Made by a program: the position numbers and the translations under genes
Source of the DNA: Holophagaceae bacterium
GTDB taxonomy: Bacteria > Acidobacteriota > Holophagae > Holophagales > Holophagaceae
Direction of reading: 5' to 3'
DNA: 64,000 nt
Assembly (NCBI GenBank): GCA_016720465.1
Contig: JADKKO010000001.1
Span: forward strand, 496,001-560,000
Notes under the pieces: model-generated
Seen by the model: only the letters and a program-made list of their open reading frames with translations
Database searches by the model: none
What the model was told of the DNA's origin: nothing
Shown here: piece after piece, positions 33,912 through 43,100 of the stretch
How positions within the stretch are numbered: position 1 is the first letter of the stretch
Layout: each line of letters begins with the position of its first letter

Positions 33912-34892
33912 GTGCTGTCGAAGGACCAGACCCTAGGGAAGTACCAGATCCTCGACCGCCTCGGCGCGGGCGGCTTCGGGACGGTGTACCTGGCCATGGA
34001 CACCTGGGTGAACCGCAAGGTGGCGTTGAAGGTCCCGCACCAGCAGCAGGAAGAGATCGTGGACCTGCTGAAGGAGCCGCGCATCATGGCGGCCCTCAAA
34101 CATCCCAACATCGTCGAACTCATCACGGTGGAGCGGAAGAACGGCACCTTTTTCATGGTGCTGGAATTCATCGAGGGCGAAAGCCTGGACCGCCTCATTC
34201 GCAAAGACCGCACCCTGACGCCGACCCGGGCGCTGGAGATCGGCCTGGATATCTGCGCCGCCATCGCCTTCGCCCACGCCAACCAGATCCTGCACCGGGA
34301 CCTGCGGCCCGCAAACATCCTGATGACCAGGGACGGGGTGGCCAAGGTCACGGATTTCGGCACCAGCCGCATCCTGGAAATGCAGAAGGACGGGTTCGCC
34401 CGGACCCGCATCGGCTCCCCGCCGTACATGGCGCCCGAGCATTTCCGCGGCCGCGCGGTATTCCAGAGCGACCTCTGGTCCCTGGGCATCACCATGTACG
34501 AGATGCTCACCGGGACGGTTCCCTTCTACGACGCGGACCCGCTGAAGATCGCCCAGGCCTTCCAGACCCAGCCCATCGTCGCGCCGCACCTCAAGAATCC
34601 GAATGTCCCGAAGCAGCTTTCTGAAGCCGTCATGAAAGCCTTGAGCGTGAACCTCGGCGACCGCTACCTCAGCGCCCAGGCAATGTTCGACGCCCTGAAA
34701 AAGTTGAAGGACGGCGTCGCCAAGGACACGCGCCCTCTGGGATCCGCGGTGATGAGCCCTTCGGCCACCGGCAGCATCACCGTGCCCAGGCCTTCCACTT
34801 CCTCCAGCACCCAGCAGCGCCTCTGCCGTTTCTGCTACCGCCCCATGGCTCGCATGGCCAGCACCTGCCCGAGCTGCGGCGAGAAGAACTGA
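33912..34892 (+). CDS. Ser/Thr protein kinase with C-terminal zinc ribbon
   Basis: 326 residues from GTG 33912, preceded by AAGG at a good distance. The kinase domain (about 10-270) has LGAGGFGTVY, VALKV, DFGTSR and SPPYMAPE. The catalytic loop reads HRDLRPANI, with Arg where most kinases have Lys, so catalysis may be weak or altered. A Ser/Thr-rich linker leads to a four-cysteine zinc ribbon (CRFC and CPSC) at the very C-terminus. No membrane helix is present, unlike the two PEGA kinases, so it is cytoplasmic. The stop is one base before the tamB-like ATG, suggesting tight coupling with an envelope-assembly gene. Confidence 0.88.
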   Translation: MLSKDQTLGKYQILDRLGAGGFGTVYLAMDTWVNRKVALKVPHQQQEEIVDLLKEPRIMAALKHPNIVELITVERKNGTFFMVLEFIEGESLDRLIRKDRTLTPTRALEIGLDICAAIAFAHANQILHRDLRPANILMTRDGVAKVTDFGTSRILEMQKDGFARTRIGSPPYMAPEHFRGRAVFQSDLWSLGITMYEMLTGTVPFYDADPLKIAQAFQTQPIVAPHLKNPNVPKQLSEAVMKALSVNLGDRYLSAQAMFDALKKLKDGVAKDTRPLGSAVMSPSATGSITVPRPSTSSSTQQRLCRFCYRPMARMASTCPSCGEKN

Positions 34893-34893
34893 A

Positions 34894-37800
34894 ATGGCCG
34901 CGGAGCTTCCAGGCGGCGGCGGGATCAACACGGAGCCCAAGGGACCTCCTGCCAAACCCGCAGCGGGCCCGAAGCCGCGGAATCGGCGCATGCGGCGGAT
35001 CACCTACCTGCTCGCGGCCGGCGGCCTGGCTGCGGGGGCTGGTGCCTGGCTCGTGCGCCAGCCCTTCGTCGGAGACTACGCGCTCCGGAAGGCAGGCGAG
35101 TTTGTGATGGAGGAGACGGGCCTCAGCTTCGAAGCCCGCAAGCTTGAGGTGAGCCTCTTCTCTGGGCTGGTGGCGGTGGACGACATCCGCCTGGGCGGGG
35201 ATCTCTTGAGAATCCATCGACTCGAAATCCAAGGAGGACTGTTCACCCTTTTCGGCGGCCAGCCCAATATCCACCGCATCCTGGTTTCGCGCCCCGAGCT
35301 GCGCCTCGACGCCAAACGCCTGGCCGGGCTGAAACTGAAACCCCATCCCCCCCGAAAGGAGCCCTGGCCCCAGGCCAGGCTGGACGTATTCGAACTGAAG
35401 GATGGTTCCATCGAGATCCGTGAACCGGAATGGGGATTGCCGCAAGCGAATTCATCCTTCGCCGTGCACGCAACCGGCCTCGGCCCCAACCGCCTGCGGG
35501 TCGAATTCAAGGCCACGGAGATGGCCATGAAGGCCCCCGGCGGATTCGCCAAGGGCCACGCGGAGATCACCGCGGACCTCTCCGCGACCCTTTTGAGGCT
35601 CCTGAAAGCCGAGGTGGAATTCGGCCATCAGAAACTCCAGGCCAGCGGCACCTTTGAACCCAAGTCCGGACGGATTTCTGCCAAGTCCAAGTCGATCTTG
35701 GACCTCGCCTCCGCGATGAAGTTGGGCCTCCCTGCTTCGAAGCGGGCCACGAGCGGCCAGCTCATGGCAGATCTCGGAGTGGAAGGCACCTTCGGCAAAC
35801 CCAATTGGGACCTGCACCTTCTATCGCACAAACTGAACCCGGGCGTGCTGGATCTGCACGCCGGCAAATTGGAACTCAAGGCCGGGGGGAATCTGCAAGA
35901 AGCCAGGCTCCGCGCTTTCACCTGGCTTTCCGAGGATGGCGATGTCGCCATGGAAGGAGAATGGAAAAAGGGGCTCCGGACCGCGGTCAAATTCCAGGCG
36001 GCCAAGGTCGATCTCAATCCGCTGGCGGCCTTTTCGCGGGTGGGGCAGGCCAAGGATCTCCATGCGTTCATCGAGGCCGAAGCGGCGCTGCGAGGCAATC
36101 CCTGGGGCAAGGGCCTGCGGCTTGATCTCCTGCAGGCCCAAGCCGTGGGCCGTTTCCAGCGTTCGGGCAGCAGCGTCGGAGATTTCAAGGCAACGCTGGA
36201 AAACAGCCAGGTCAATCTCAGCTCGCTCAACCTCCGCTTGGAGGATCTGGATGTGCAGGCCCAGGGATCAGGACGGGTCGCCGCCAAAAGCATCGAGGAT
36301 CTGAAGGTCCAGGGCCGCATAGAAACAGACGCCGCCAAGGTCGCCACGGCGCTCCGCGCCTGGGACGTGATCGACCTGGATATGGCCGGCCGGGTGGTTG
36401 CGAAGGCCGACCTTTCCATCCATCCATCCAGCGGAGTGCAGTTGAATGGCGATCTCGCTGTAGCTAAGCCGCGCTGGCACGGCGCTTCAGCGGATCGGCT
36501 CGAAGCGAAGGTCCAACTGCGCGGCAGCGCCCTGGACATCCAGGACATCGTCGTGGCCGAAGGCGAAGGCCGGGGCCATGGCGACATCTGGCTGACCTGG
36601 GCCCAGGTCCCGGCCGGGGGCAATCAGTTCGATGCCTGTTTCCGGGTATCCAGGCTTCCGATTTCCGGGGGATTGAAGGCAGCCGATCAGGGTGATCTCC
36701 CCATCGAGGGCACCGCCAGCGGTTGGGCCCGCATCTGGGGCCCCTTCGACGCATTGCAGATGCGGGGCGACGGCTTGGCTGAACATGCGGTGGCCTACGA
36801 GCTGAGCATTCCTGCGGCCTGGGCCGAATTCAGGATGGACTTGGCCAAGGACCGGATCACATTGCCGGAATTCCGGATCGCTGAATCACCCGGCGCGCTT
36901 TCCCTGGGGGATGCTGCTCCCCAAGGCGCGCTAGCCCTCAAAGGCAGGCTTGAGCTGGATTTGAACCGGAACGCCTGGTGGGGGGATTTCGGCGGCACGG
37001 TTGATTCGAGCCTGCTTGCGGTCCCGGGTCCGCGCCTGCAGGCCGAGGTGTCTGGCCATGTGGAAGGACCCTGGGAGAATCCATTCGGCCCCATGCCGCT
37101 GCCGAATGGCGCTGTGAAATTCAGCCGCGCCCGTGTTTTCGCCGGGGACCAGAGCCTTGAAAACCTGGAAGGCTTCTTCCAAGCCAATCGAGGCGCAGCG
37201 GAGGGATGGATCGCCCAGGGGGGCGCGGCGGCCAAGATCCTCGAACTAGCCGCCTTTGACGACGATGGCGTCCTTCGAACCGGAGGACACCTCCGGCTGG
37301 ACGCCACCAGCATCGACACGCCGCAGCTGGCTGCGCGCCTGACCCAGGATCTGATGGAGGATGTGCGGCTGGACTCAGATTTCTCCGCCACCTGGGAACC
37401 CGAGGGGTTCCACTGGCAGGGGCGGGTGAACCAGCTGCTGGCGAGATTCCCCGCCTTCGATCTGACCCAGGCCCAACCGGCCTTCGTGCACGGCAACCTC
37501 GATGGCATCCAGATCGACCTGCCCCTGGAGGCCCGGGAACGGGCCGCCAACCGCGCCGGCGCTGCCCCCACCACAGGACACCTGGCCCTGCATGGCCTGG
37601 TGCCCTTCTCGACGACGGGCCCTCTGGCTTTGCAGGCCAAGGGTTCCGCCGATCTGGGCGAATTGAAAACCATCCTCGATGGACTGATGGAGGTGGACCC
37701 CTACAGCTTGCTTGCGGATCTCCAGCCCTCCGGCTCCACCAAGGTGGACCTGCAACTTCAGGGCACGCCTGCGGATCCGCTGCTCGACGGGACGCTTCAG

Positions 37801-39009
37801 GTCGAAGGCGGCCGCATCCGGGTCCGCACCTATCCGCAAAGCGCGGAAAACATCAACGTCACCGCCCATTTCCATGGCCGCGAGATCAGCATCCCCGAAT
37901 CGGCGCCCCTGCAAGGGCAATTGGCCCAGGGAAGCCTCACGGCCTGGGGCACCGCCCTTTGGCAATTGGGCGGCCTGGCCAGCTATGACCTGAAGGCGAA
38001 TTTGTTCGATTTCCAACTCCGGGATGTGCCCGCGGGATTCGAGGTGGGCGGCAGCCTGAAGGCCCGCCTGTCCGGGAACGACGAGGACGGCGGTTTGCTG
38101 AAAGGCACCATCCAGGCGGAACGCATGATCTACCGCGCCGATATCAATCTCACGGACATCCTCCTGAATTCGACCACCGGCACCACGGCGCTTTCCAGTT
38201 TCGACCCCGACGATCCCTTGGCCCGCATCAAGCTGGACCTGGATTTGAAATTGAACCAACCTTGGCGCTTCGATACCAACCTGTTGAAGCTCGAAGGCAT
38301 ACCGCAAGGATCGTTCAAGGTGCTGGGGACCCTGGCCCGCCCGGGGCTCAAGGGCAAGATGGAATTCATCCCGGGCGGCAGCCTCACCAACCTGCTGCCC
38401 GCCGGCGATGTGACCGTGGAACGGGGCTCCATCGACTTCAGCGACCCCATGCGCTTCAATCCCTTCATCAATATGCAGGGCCGCATCGATGTGCCGCCCT
38501 ATTTGGTGAACCTGAGCATCACAGGAAGGGTGGATCAGCTCACCGTGGCGCTCTCATCGACCCCCAGCCTGCGCCAGGACGAAATCACCGCCATTCTCGT
38601 GGACCCGGCCGCCGCGCCGGTCATCGGCTCCACCCTCGGAGGCAGTTCCCAAAGCGCCTTGAACTATGGGATCGCTTCGGCCGGTTCCGGCCTCATCGGG
38701 ACCTTGGCCCTCGCCAATTTCCAGGAACAGCTCCGGCGCACCTTCAACCTGGACCGCCTCAGCGTCTCGCCGCGAACCGGCGCCACCGGCACTGCGGAAG
38801 TCAGCATCACCGCGGGCAAGAGCTTCGACTTCCTGGGCCGCCGGACACCCTTGCTCTACACCTACCATCGCGCCGGAGAGCTCATCACCCACAGCGGCAA
38901 AGCCGAGTGGAGGTTCGGGAACTACGTCCTGCAGTTCGGTCTCAGCCGCGCAGGTTACGAAGCCGTGAATCTCACCGGCGAAATCCGGCACACCTGGAGC
39001 CCGAAGTGA
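34894..39009 (+). CDS. tamB: TamB-like translocation/assembly or lipid-transport protein (AsmA-like family)
   Basis: 1371 residues. One N-terminal membrane helix (ITYLLAAGGLAAGAGAWLV) after a basic stretch anchors a very long periplasmic part made of beta-strand repeats. The C-terminal TamB/DUF490 domain is clear: VTVERGSIDFSDPMRFNPFI, PYLVNLSITGRVDQLTVALS, TPSLRQDEITAILVDP and the end region DRLSVSPRTGATGTAEVSIT. Such proteins form hydrophobic grooves bridging inner and outer membranes and move phospholipids or aid outer-membrane protein assembly. No tamA/BamA-type gene is adjacent here. It directly follows the zinc-ribbon kinase gene. Confidence 0.85.
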   Translation: MAAELPGGGGINTEPKGPPAKPAAGPKPRNRRMRRITYLLAAGGLAAGAGAWLVRQPFVGDYALRKAGEFVMEETGLSFEARKLEVSLFSGLVAVDDIRLGGDLLRIHRLEIQGGLFTLFGGQPNIHRILVSRPELRLDAKRLAGLKLKPHPPRKEPWPQARLDVFELKDGSIEIREPEWGLPQANSSFAVHATGLGPNRLRVEFKATEMAMKAPGGFAKGHAEITADLSATLLRLLKAEVEFGHQKLQASGTFEPKSGRISAKSKSILDLASAMKLGLPASKRATSGQLMADLGVEGTFGKPNWDLHLLSHKLNPGVLDLHAGKLELKAGGNLQEARLRAFTWLSEDGDVAMEGEWKKGLRTAVKFQAAKVDLNPLAAFSRVGQAKDLHAFIEAEAALRGNPWGKGLRLDLLQAQAVGRFQRSGSSVGDFKATLENSQVNLSSLNLRLEDLDVQAQGSGRVAAKSIEDLKVQGRIETDAAKVATALRAWDVIDLDMAGRVVAKADLSIHPSSGVQLNGDLAVAKPRWHGASADRLEAKVQLRGSALDIQDIVVAEGEGRGHGDIWLTWAQVPAGGNQFDACFRVSRLPISGGLKAADQGDLPIEGTASGWARIWGPFDALQMRGDGLAEHAVAYELSIPAAWAEFRMDLAKDRITLPEFRIAESPGALSLGDAAPQGALALKGRLELDLNRNAWWGDFGGTVDSSLLAVPGPRLQAEVSGHVEGPWENPFGPMPLPNGAVKFSRARVFAGDQSLENLEGFFQANRGAAEGWIAQGGAAAKILELAAFDDDGVLRTGGHLRLDATSIDTPQLAARLTQDLMEDVRLDSDFSATWEPEGFHWQGRVNQLLARFPAFDLTQAQPAFVHGNLDGIQIDLPLEARERAANRAGAAPTTGHLALHGLVPFSTTGPLALQAKGSADLGELKTILDGLMEVDPYSLLADLQPSGSTKVDLQLQGTPADPLLDGTLQVEGGRIRVRTYPQSAENINVTAHFHGREISIPESAPLQGQLAQGSLTAWGTALWQLGGLASYDLKANLFDFQLRDVPAGFEVGGSLKARLSGNDEDGGLLKGTIQAERMIYRADINLTDILLNSTTGTTALSSFDPDDPLARIKLDLDLKLNQPWRFDTNLLKLEGIPQGSFKVLGTLARPGLKGKMEFIPGGSLTNLLPAGDVTVERGSIDFSDPMRFNPFINMQGRIDVPPYLVNLSITGRVDQLTVALSSTPSLRQDEITAILVDPAAAPVIGSTLGGSSQSALNYGIASAGSGLIGTLALANFQEQLRRTFNLDRLSVSPRTGATGTAEVSITAGKSFDFLGRRTPLLYTYHRAGELITHSGKAEWRFGNYVLQFGLSRAGYEAVNLTGEIRHTWSPK

Positions 39010-39040
39010 GGGATGGAACCATGAGCATGGGCGCATCCCA

Positions 39041-39268
39041 ATGATCACGGTTCTTGCCTTCGCGAGGTACCGCGCGCTGCTGGGCTTCGAGCGGATCGAA
39101 GTGCCCTGGACCCAGGCGGCGACCCTGGCTGGACTGTTGGAGGATCCGCGGTTCGAGCCGCTCCCGAAGGAAGCTCTGCTGGCGGTGAACCAGGCCTTTG
39201 TCAAACGGGATGCCCGATTGGACGATGGGGACGAAGTGGCGCTGATGCCGCCTGTCAGCGGGGGCTAG
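39041..39268 (+). CDS. moaD: MoaD/ThiS-family sulfur carrier
   Basis: 75 residues ending in the diglycine GG required for thiocarboxylation. The beta-grasp pattern (ITVLAFARYRALLGFERIEV, EALLAVNQAFVKRDARLDDG, DEVALMPPVSGG) matches MoaD better than ThiS because of the PPVSGG ending. It would carry sulfur to molybdopterin synthase. No other moa gene is close. The last 14 bases overlap the converging dnaX. Confidence 0.85.
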   Translation: MITVLAFARYRALLGFERIEVPWTQAATLAGLLEDPRFEPLPKEALLAVNQAFVKRDARLDDGDEVALMPPVSGG

Positions 39269-40910
39269 CCCGCTTCACTTCCATGATCTCGCCGCCGCTG
39301 GCCCGCAGCAGTTCCTGGAAGGCCGGTTCGCGCCGGAGTTGATCTTCGGGGCTGCCGGAATCGGCTTCCTCGAAGGTGATTTCCAGACCCGTGAGTCCCG
39401 GAAGCAGATTGGCCAAGGCTTCCAGCAGATGGGGATTCGTGCGTTCCCGCTCCAATCCAAGGACCGAAGCCCGGGCGTTTTCAGGGAAACTCCAGCGGAG
39501 CACAGGGGCTTCCCATCGCAGCTCCTTGGCCAATTGCGGCAGGCTCGCGAGGGCGCGCGGAAGGCCGCCGGGGCTGGCGTTCAGGACATTCGCAAGCCGG
39601 CTGCGCAGAGCCGCCGAATCAATGGGAGCCTCCGGAGTTGAAATTGGAACGGGGTTCCCGACCGCTTGGTTTTGGGATTCCGAAAGAACGGGCGGAACAG
39701 CCTGCGCCGGTGCCCCGGAGTTCCGTCCAGGGCTGGCCGCGCTGCTGGGCGCGGAGCTGGGGGTGGCTGTTGGATTCGCGCCCAGGGCGGCTCTCTGGGA
39801 TGGAAGCGGCGCCATCGTGGAAGTGCCGCTAACCAGGCCATCTAGGGGCGCGAGATGAGGCAACTGGGCGGCGGTCAGCAGAGCCAGTTCGACCACCACC
39901 TGCGGCAGGCTGGAATCCCGCAAATCGCGTTCCCGTTGCAGGAGCATTTGCAATACCCGGGCGGTCCGGAGCATTTTTTGAGGGCTCTGATCCTGCCGGG
40001 TCTCGGCTTCCAACCGGTCCCGGAAGGCCAGCAGGAGTTCCCGCCAGAAATTGACCCAGTCGGCGCCCAGATTGGCGAGCGCCTGGCAGTGGTCCAGGAT
40101 CGCGATCGTGTCCCCGGCGCCCAGCGCATCCAGCACGCCCTGGACCCGCACGGCAGGCACGATGCCCAATTGTTCCCGCACCACGTCCTCGCGCACATGG
40201 CCATCGCCGGCCGCGATGACGCGGTCCAGCGTGGTGAGCGCATCGCGCATGGAGCCCTGCCCCGCCTCCGCCACCAACCGGAGGCTGTGGGGTTCGCAGG
40301 TGACGCCTTCGGAATCGCATACCTGCTGGAGGCGGCCCTCGATGAGGCCCACGGGAATCAGGCGGAACGGATAGATCTGCACCCGGCTCTTGATGGTGTC
40401 CGGGACGTCCTGCAATTCAGTGGTCGCCAGCACGAAGATGGCGTGGGCCGGCGGCTCTTCGAGCATTTTCAGCAGGGCGTCGAAGGCCTGCCGGGAGAGC
40501 ATGTGCACTTCGTCGATGATGTAGACCCGGTAGCGGCAGAAGGCCGGCCGTGTCTGCACCTGCTCCCGCAGCGCCCGGGCGTCTTCCACCGAGGCGCGGC
40601 TGGCCGCGTCGATCTCGACGATGTCCAGATTCGTGTCGGGCTGCTCCGATGCCTTGCAAGGATCGCAGACCCCGCAGGGGGTGGCCGTTGGCCCCTCGAC
40701 GCAATTGAGGGCCCGGGCCAGGATGCGGGCAGTGCTGGTCTTGCCGGTGCCGCGGACTCCCGCGAACAGAAAGGCCTGGTGATGGATCCGGCCGCTGGCC
40801 TGGGCCCGTTTCAACGCATTGCTTAGCGCATGGACCGACGCTTCCTGGCCCACGAGATCCGAAAGCAGGCGGGGGCGGTACTGAAGGGCAAGAGTCGTCA
40901 TGGATTCCAT
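39255..40910 (-). CDS. dnaX: DNA polymerase III subunits gamma/tau
   Basis: 551 residues. The AAA+ clamp-loader domain has the Walker A FAGVRGTGKTSTARIL, a four-cysteine zinc module (CVEGPTATPCGVCDPC), Walker B YIIDEVHMLS, sensor 1 FVLATTE and SRVQIYPF. Domain III follows, then an Ala/Pro/Ser linker (about 370-430) and a tau-like C-terminal domain (RSRLANVLNASPGGLPRALA onwards). It loads the beta clamp onto DNA. ATG 40910 and ATG 40901 are both possible starts. No recR or ybaB gene is next to it, which is unusual. The 3' end overlaps moaD. Confidence 0.95.
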   Translation of the reverse strand: MESMTTLALQYRPRLLSDLVGQEASVHALSNALKRAQASGRIHHQAFLFAGVRGTGKTSTARILARALNCVEGPTATPCGVCDPCKASEQPDTNLDIVEIDAASRASVEDARALREQVQTRPAFCRYRVYIIDEVHMLSRQAFDALLKMLEEPPAHAIFVLATTELQDVPDTIKSRVQIYPFRLIPVGLIEGRLQQVCDSEGVTCEPHSLRLVAEAGQGSMRDALTTLDRVIAAGDGHVREDVVREQLGIVPAVRVQGVLDALGAGDTIAILDHCQALANLGADWVNFWRELLLAFRDRLEAETRQDQSPQKMLRTARVLQMLLQRERDLRDSSLPQVVVELALLTAAQLPHLAPLDGLVSGTSTMAPLPSQRAALGANPTATPSSAPSSAASPGRNSGAPAQAVPPVLSESQNQAVGNPVPISTPEAPIDSAALRSRLANVLNASPGGLPRALASLPQLAKELRWEAPVLRWSFPENARASVLGLERERTNPHLLEALANLLPGLTGLEITFEEADSGSPEDQLRREPAFQELLRASGGEIMEVKRASPR

Positions 40911-41033
40911 TCTAAGGGGCGGAAGTCACCCGTCTGCCATTGGATGTGGGAGAGATTCGTCTGACGGTCAGCCCCGGCCGGAAGGTGCCAGTCCAGGTGA
41001 ACGCTTATCATGGCCGTGGAAGGAGGGCGCGGG

Positions 41034-41930
41034 ATGCAGGTGGTGGTGGCGGGGGCTTCGGGCTTCATCGGGCAGAGGCTGGTGCGTGAAGCGCTCGCGC
41101 AGGGACATGATGTTTTCGCCCTGATGAGGGTGGATTGCAGCGCAACCATCGATTGGGAGCCCGATTCGGCAGGAAGTCTCACCACCCTGCCCTGGGGGGC
41201 GGACCCGGAGGTTCTGGAGCAGGGATTCAGCCTGCCGCGCGGAGCCTGGGTCATCAATGCCGCGGGCCTGCGCAGGGAGCGCCCCGGACTGGATCCGGAC
41301 AAGGTGCATGAAACCATCTGCAACACCGTGGTGGAGCTGGCCGAAGCCCTGGAAGCCTCGCGGCTGGTCCACCTGGGCCCCCTCCAAGGCCGCCATGGAG
41401 ATGCCTTCAGCCGTGGCAAAGCGTTGATGGAACGGCGTGTCCAGGAAAGCAAGGTGCCCTGGTCCATTGTTCGCTCGGCACCGGTCTACGGACCCGGCGA
41501 TGAGCTGTTGGATGGCATCGGCGTGTGGATGGCCAGCAGCCCGCTCCTCCCCAGGTTCCTGGAAGCAGTGCCTCTGCAACCCCTCTGGGTCGGGGATCTG
41601 GCCACAGGCCTGCTCCGGAGCCGGGAGGGGGTGCAGGAAGTCGGCGGCGAGCGGATTCTTTGGGGGGAGTTGCTCGAAAAGTGCGCTGAGGCTGCGGGCA
41701 AGCGCCTGATGGGACCTGTCCTGCCGGAGTCCACAATCCTCCGATTCGCTCGGACTTTCGGGCACCGGTCCCTTTTCACGGATCTGGTTCCTTTCACAGA
41801 GGCTGGGGTGTTGCGCCACAGCCATGGCTACGAAGTGGCTCAAAACGACCTGCCCGGGATGTTGGGGGGACCTCCAAGAAGTCTGGAAGACTACCTCCGT
41901 GCCGAATGGCCCTATCGGTACAAGAAATAA
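41034..41930 (+). CDS. NAD(P)-dependent epimerase/dehydratase-like protein
   Basis: 298 residues from ATG 41034, chosen because GGAGG lies about eight bases upstream; an in-frame ATG at 41010 has no RBS. VVVAGASGFIGQRLVREALA is the Rossmann glycine motif, and WVINAAGLRRERPGL, RLVHLGPLQGRHGDAFSRGK and WSIVRSAPVYGPGD follow the atypical-SDR order. The canonical YxxxK is replaced by a more divergent Ser/Lys arrangement (AFSRGKALMER), as in NDUFA9-like atypical SDRs. Substrate is unknown. It is divergent from dnaX and converges with the radical SAM gene. Confidence 0.75.
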   Translation: MQVVVAGASGFIGQRLVREALAQGHDVFALMRVDCSATIDWEPDSAGSLTTLPWGADPEVLEQGFSLPRGAWVINAAGLRRERPGLDPDKVHETICNTVVELAEALEASRLVHLGPLQGRHGDAFSRGKALMERRVQESKVPWSIVRSAPVYGPGDELLDGIGVWMASSPLLPRFLEAVPLQPLWVGDLATGLLRSREGVQEVGGERILWGELLEKCAEAAGKRLMGPVLPESTILRFARTFGHRSLFTDLVPFTEAGVLRHSHGYEVAQNDLPGMLGGPPRSLEDYLRAEWPYRYKK

Positions 41931-42021
41931 AACCAGCCGCAGAAGCAAGGGATGAGCTGTTGAAATCCATGAATTTCCATCAACGGCCAATTCGCGCCGA
42001 GAGCGGCGGATTGGAGCGGTA

Positions 42022-43026
42022 TCAACTGGCTTGGGTGAATAGAGAGGGCTGTTGGCCTGGAACGAACCGGGTCGGAGCGGAAATTCGTGCGCCGGTTGCC
42101 CAGACCGGCTCTGGCATCAGCCTCTGGGGTCCCCTTGACCTCGATTTCCCGGGCCGGGAACCTGATCGGACGGGGGCTGCCCCGGTTCGTCGACAGAGCG
42201 CTTCCTTGAACGCCTGCCGAACCTGTTCCCGATACGCGGGCTCCAAAATATGCAGCCAACGGTGCGCCGCAAGCAGCGAATAGAACGGATCATCCTTCAG
42301 GAGCCGCAGACCTCCAACCCAGGCGCTCCTGGCCCCACTATCCCGGACCCGGCCGGCAAAACCAGCGATGTCCCTGACGGCCAATAGCGGTGTGGCGCCG
42401 ATGGTGACTGGGATGCCGGCTTTGGAGAGCTGCTCCACCGCGCCCCAACGGCTCGGGATGGAGGGCGCATCCGGCTCCACGATCTGCCGGACGGCATCAT
42501 CATCGGTGGGGATGGAAAAACCGACCGAGAGCCGACCTCCGAATGCTTTCAGGAGTTCCAGATCCTGAAGCACCATGGGAGATCGGGTGTGGAGGATGAC
42601 CTGGGTCGTGGGGCAGGCAAGCAGGACCTGGAGGCATTTCCGGGTGAGCCGGAAGTTCCGCTCGATGGGCTGGTAAGGATCCGTGGCGCTGGAGATGAAG
42701 ACCGATTCGTTGTGAAGTTTGTGGCGCTGGGCCCAGAGTAGCTCTGGGGCGTTGAGCTTGGGGGTGACCCATCGGCCCCACTCCTGGGGGTCATGCAGGC
42801 CCTTGGCCCTGGCCGAAGGGTTGGCCTCGGCCAGATGGCCACTCTCCTCTTGGCCGGCCAAGGGAGCTGGATACCCCCGCACATAGCAGTAACGGCAGCC
42901 ATGGCTGCAACCGCGGTAAGGATTCAGGCTGAATCCCCACCCATAGCGGGCATCTTTTTGGGGTCGGAGGATGCTTTTCGCCTCTTCCGGCTCCACCTGG
43001 AAGTCGCGAAAAAGCCTGATGGGCAT
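42022..43026 (-). CDS. Radical SAM protein, spore-photoproduct-lyase-like (Rv2578c type)
   Basis: 334 residues from ATG 43026; an in-frame ATG at 43056 would add ten residues. I prefer 43026 because the best promoter has its -10 only 5 bp from 43056, so the longer start would barely be transcribed. NPYRGCSHGCRYCYVRGYP holds the CxxxCxxC cluster motif. SVFISSATDPYQPIERNFRL, TRKCLQVLL and SVGFSIPTDDDAVRQIVEPD are typical of the SPL-like radical SAM group whose function is mostly unknown. The last ~50 residues (GAAPVRSGSRPGKSRSRG onwards) are basic and non-conserved. It may act on DNA, by analogy only. Confidence 0.85.
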   Translation of the reverse strand: MPIRLFRDFQVEPEEAKSILRPQKDARYGWGFSLNPYRGCSHGCRYCYVRGYPAPLAGQEESGHLAEANPSARAKGLHDPQEWGRWVTPKLNAPELLWAQRHKLHNESVFISSATDPYQPIERNFRLTRKCLQVLLACPTTQVILHTRSPMVLQDLELLKAFGGRLSVGFSIPTDDDAVRQIVEPDAPSIPSRWGAVEQLSKAGIPVTIGATPLLAVRDIAGFAGRVRDSGARSAWVGGLRLLKDDPFYSLLAAHRWLHILEPAYREQVRQAFKEALCRRTGAAPVRSGSRPGKSRSRGPQRLMPEPVWATGARISAPTRFVPGQQPSLFTQAS

Positions 43027-43061
43027 GGCATCAAGGGAAAGCAGGGCGTGAGTCATGCCCT

Positions 43062-43091
43062 TTAATATTCGCCTTATTTTCGCCTTGTCAA
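43062..43091 (-). promoter_or_regulatory. Strong sigma-70-like promoter with overlapping direct repeats
   Basis: On the minus strand there is a perfect TTGACA (43091-43086), an 18-bp spacer and TATTAA (43067-43062). The spacer and -35 edge contain two copies of AAGGCGAA (43086-43079 and 43075-43068) with an 11-bp period, about one helical turn, which suits an operator bound on one face. It drives the radical SAM gene. Confidence 0.6.
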
Positions 43092-43100
43092 GATCCCCGT

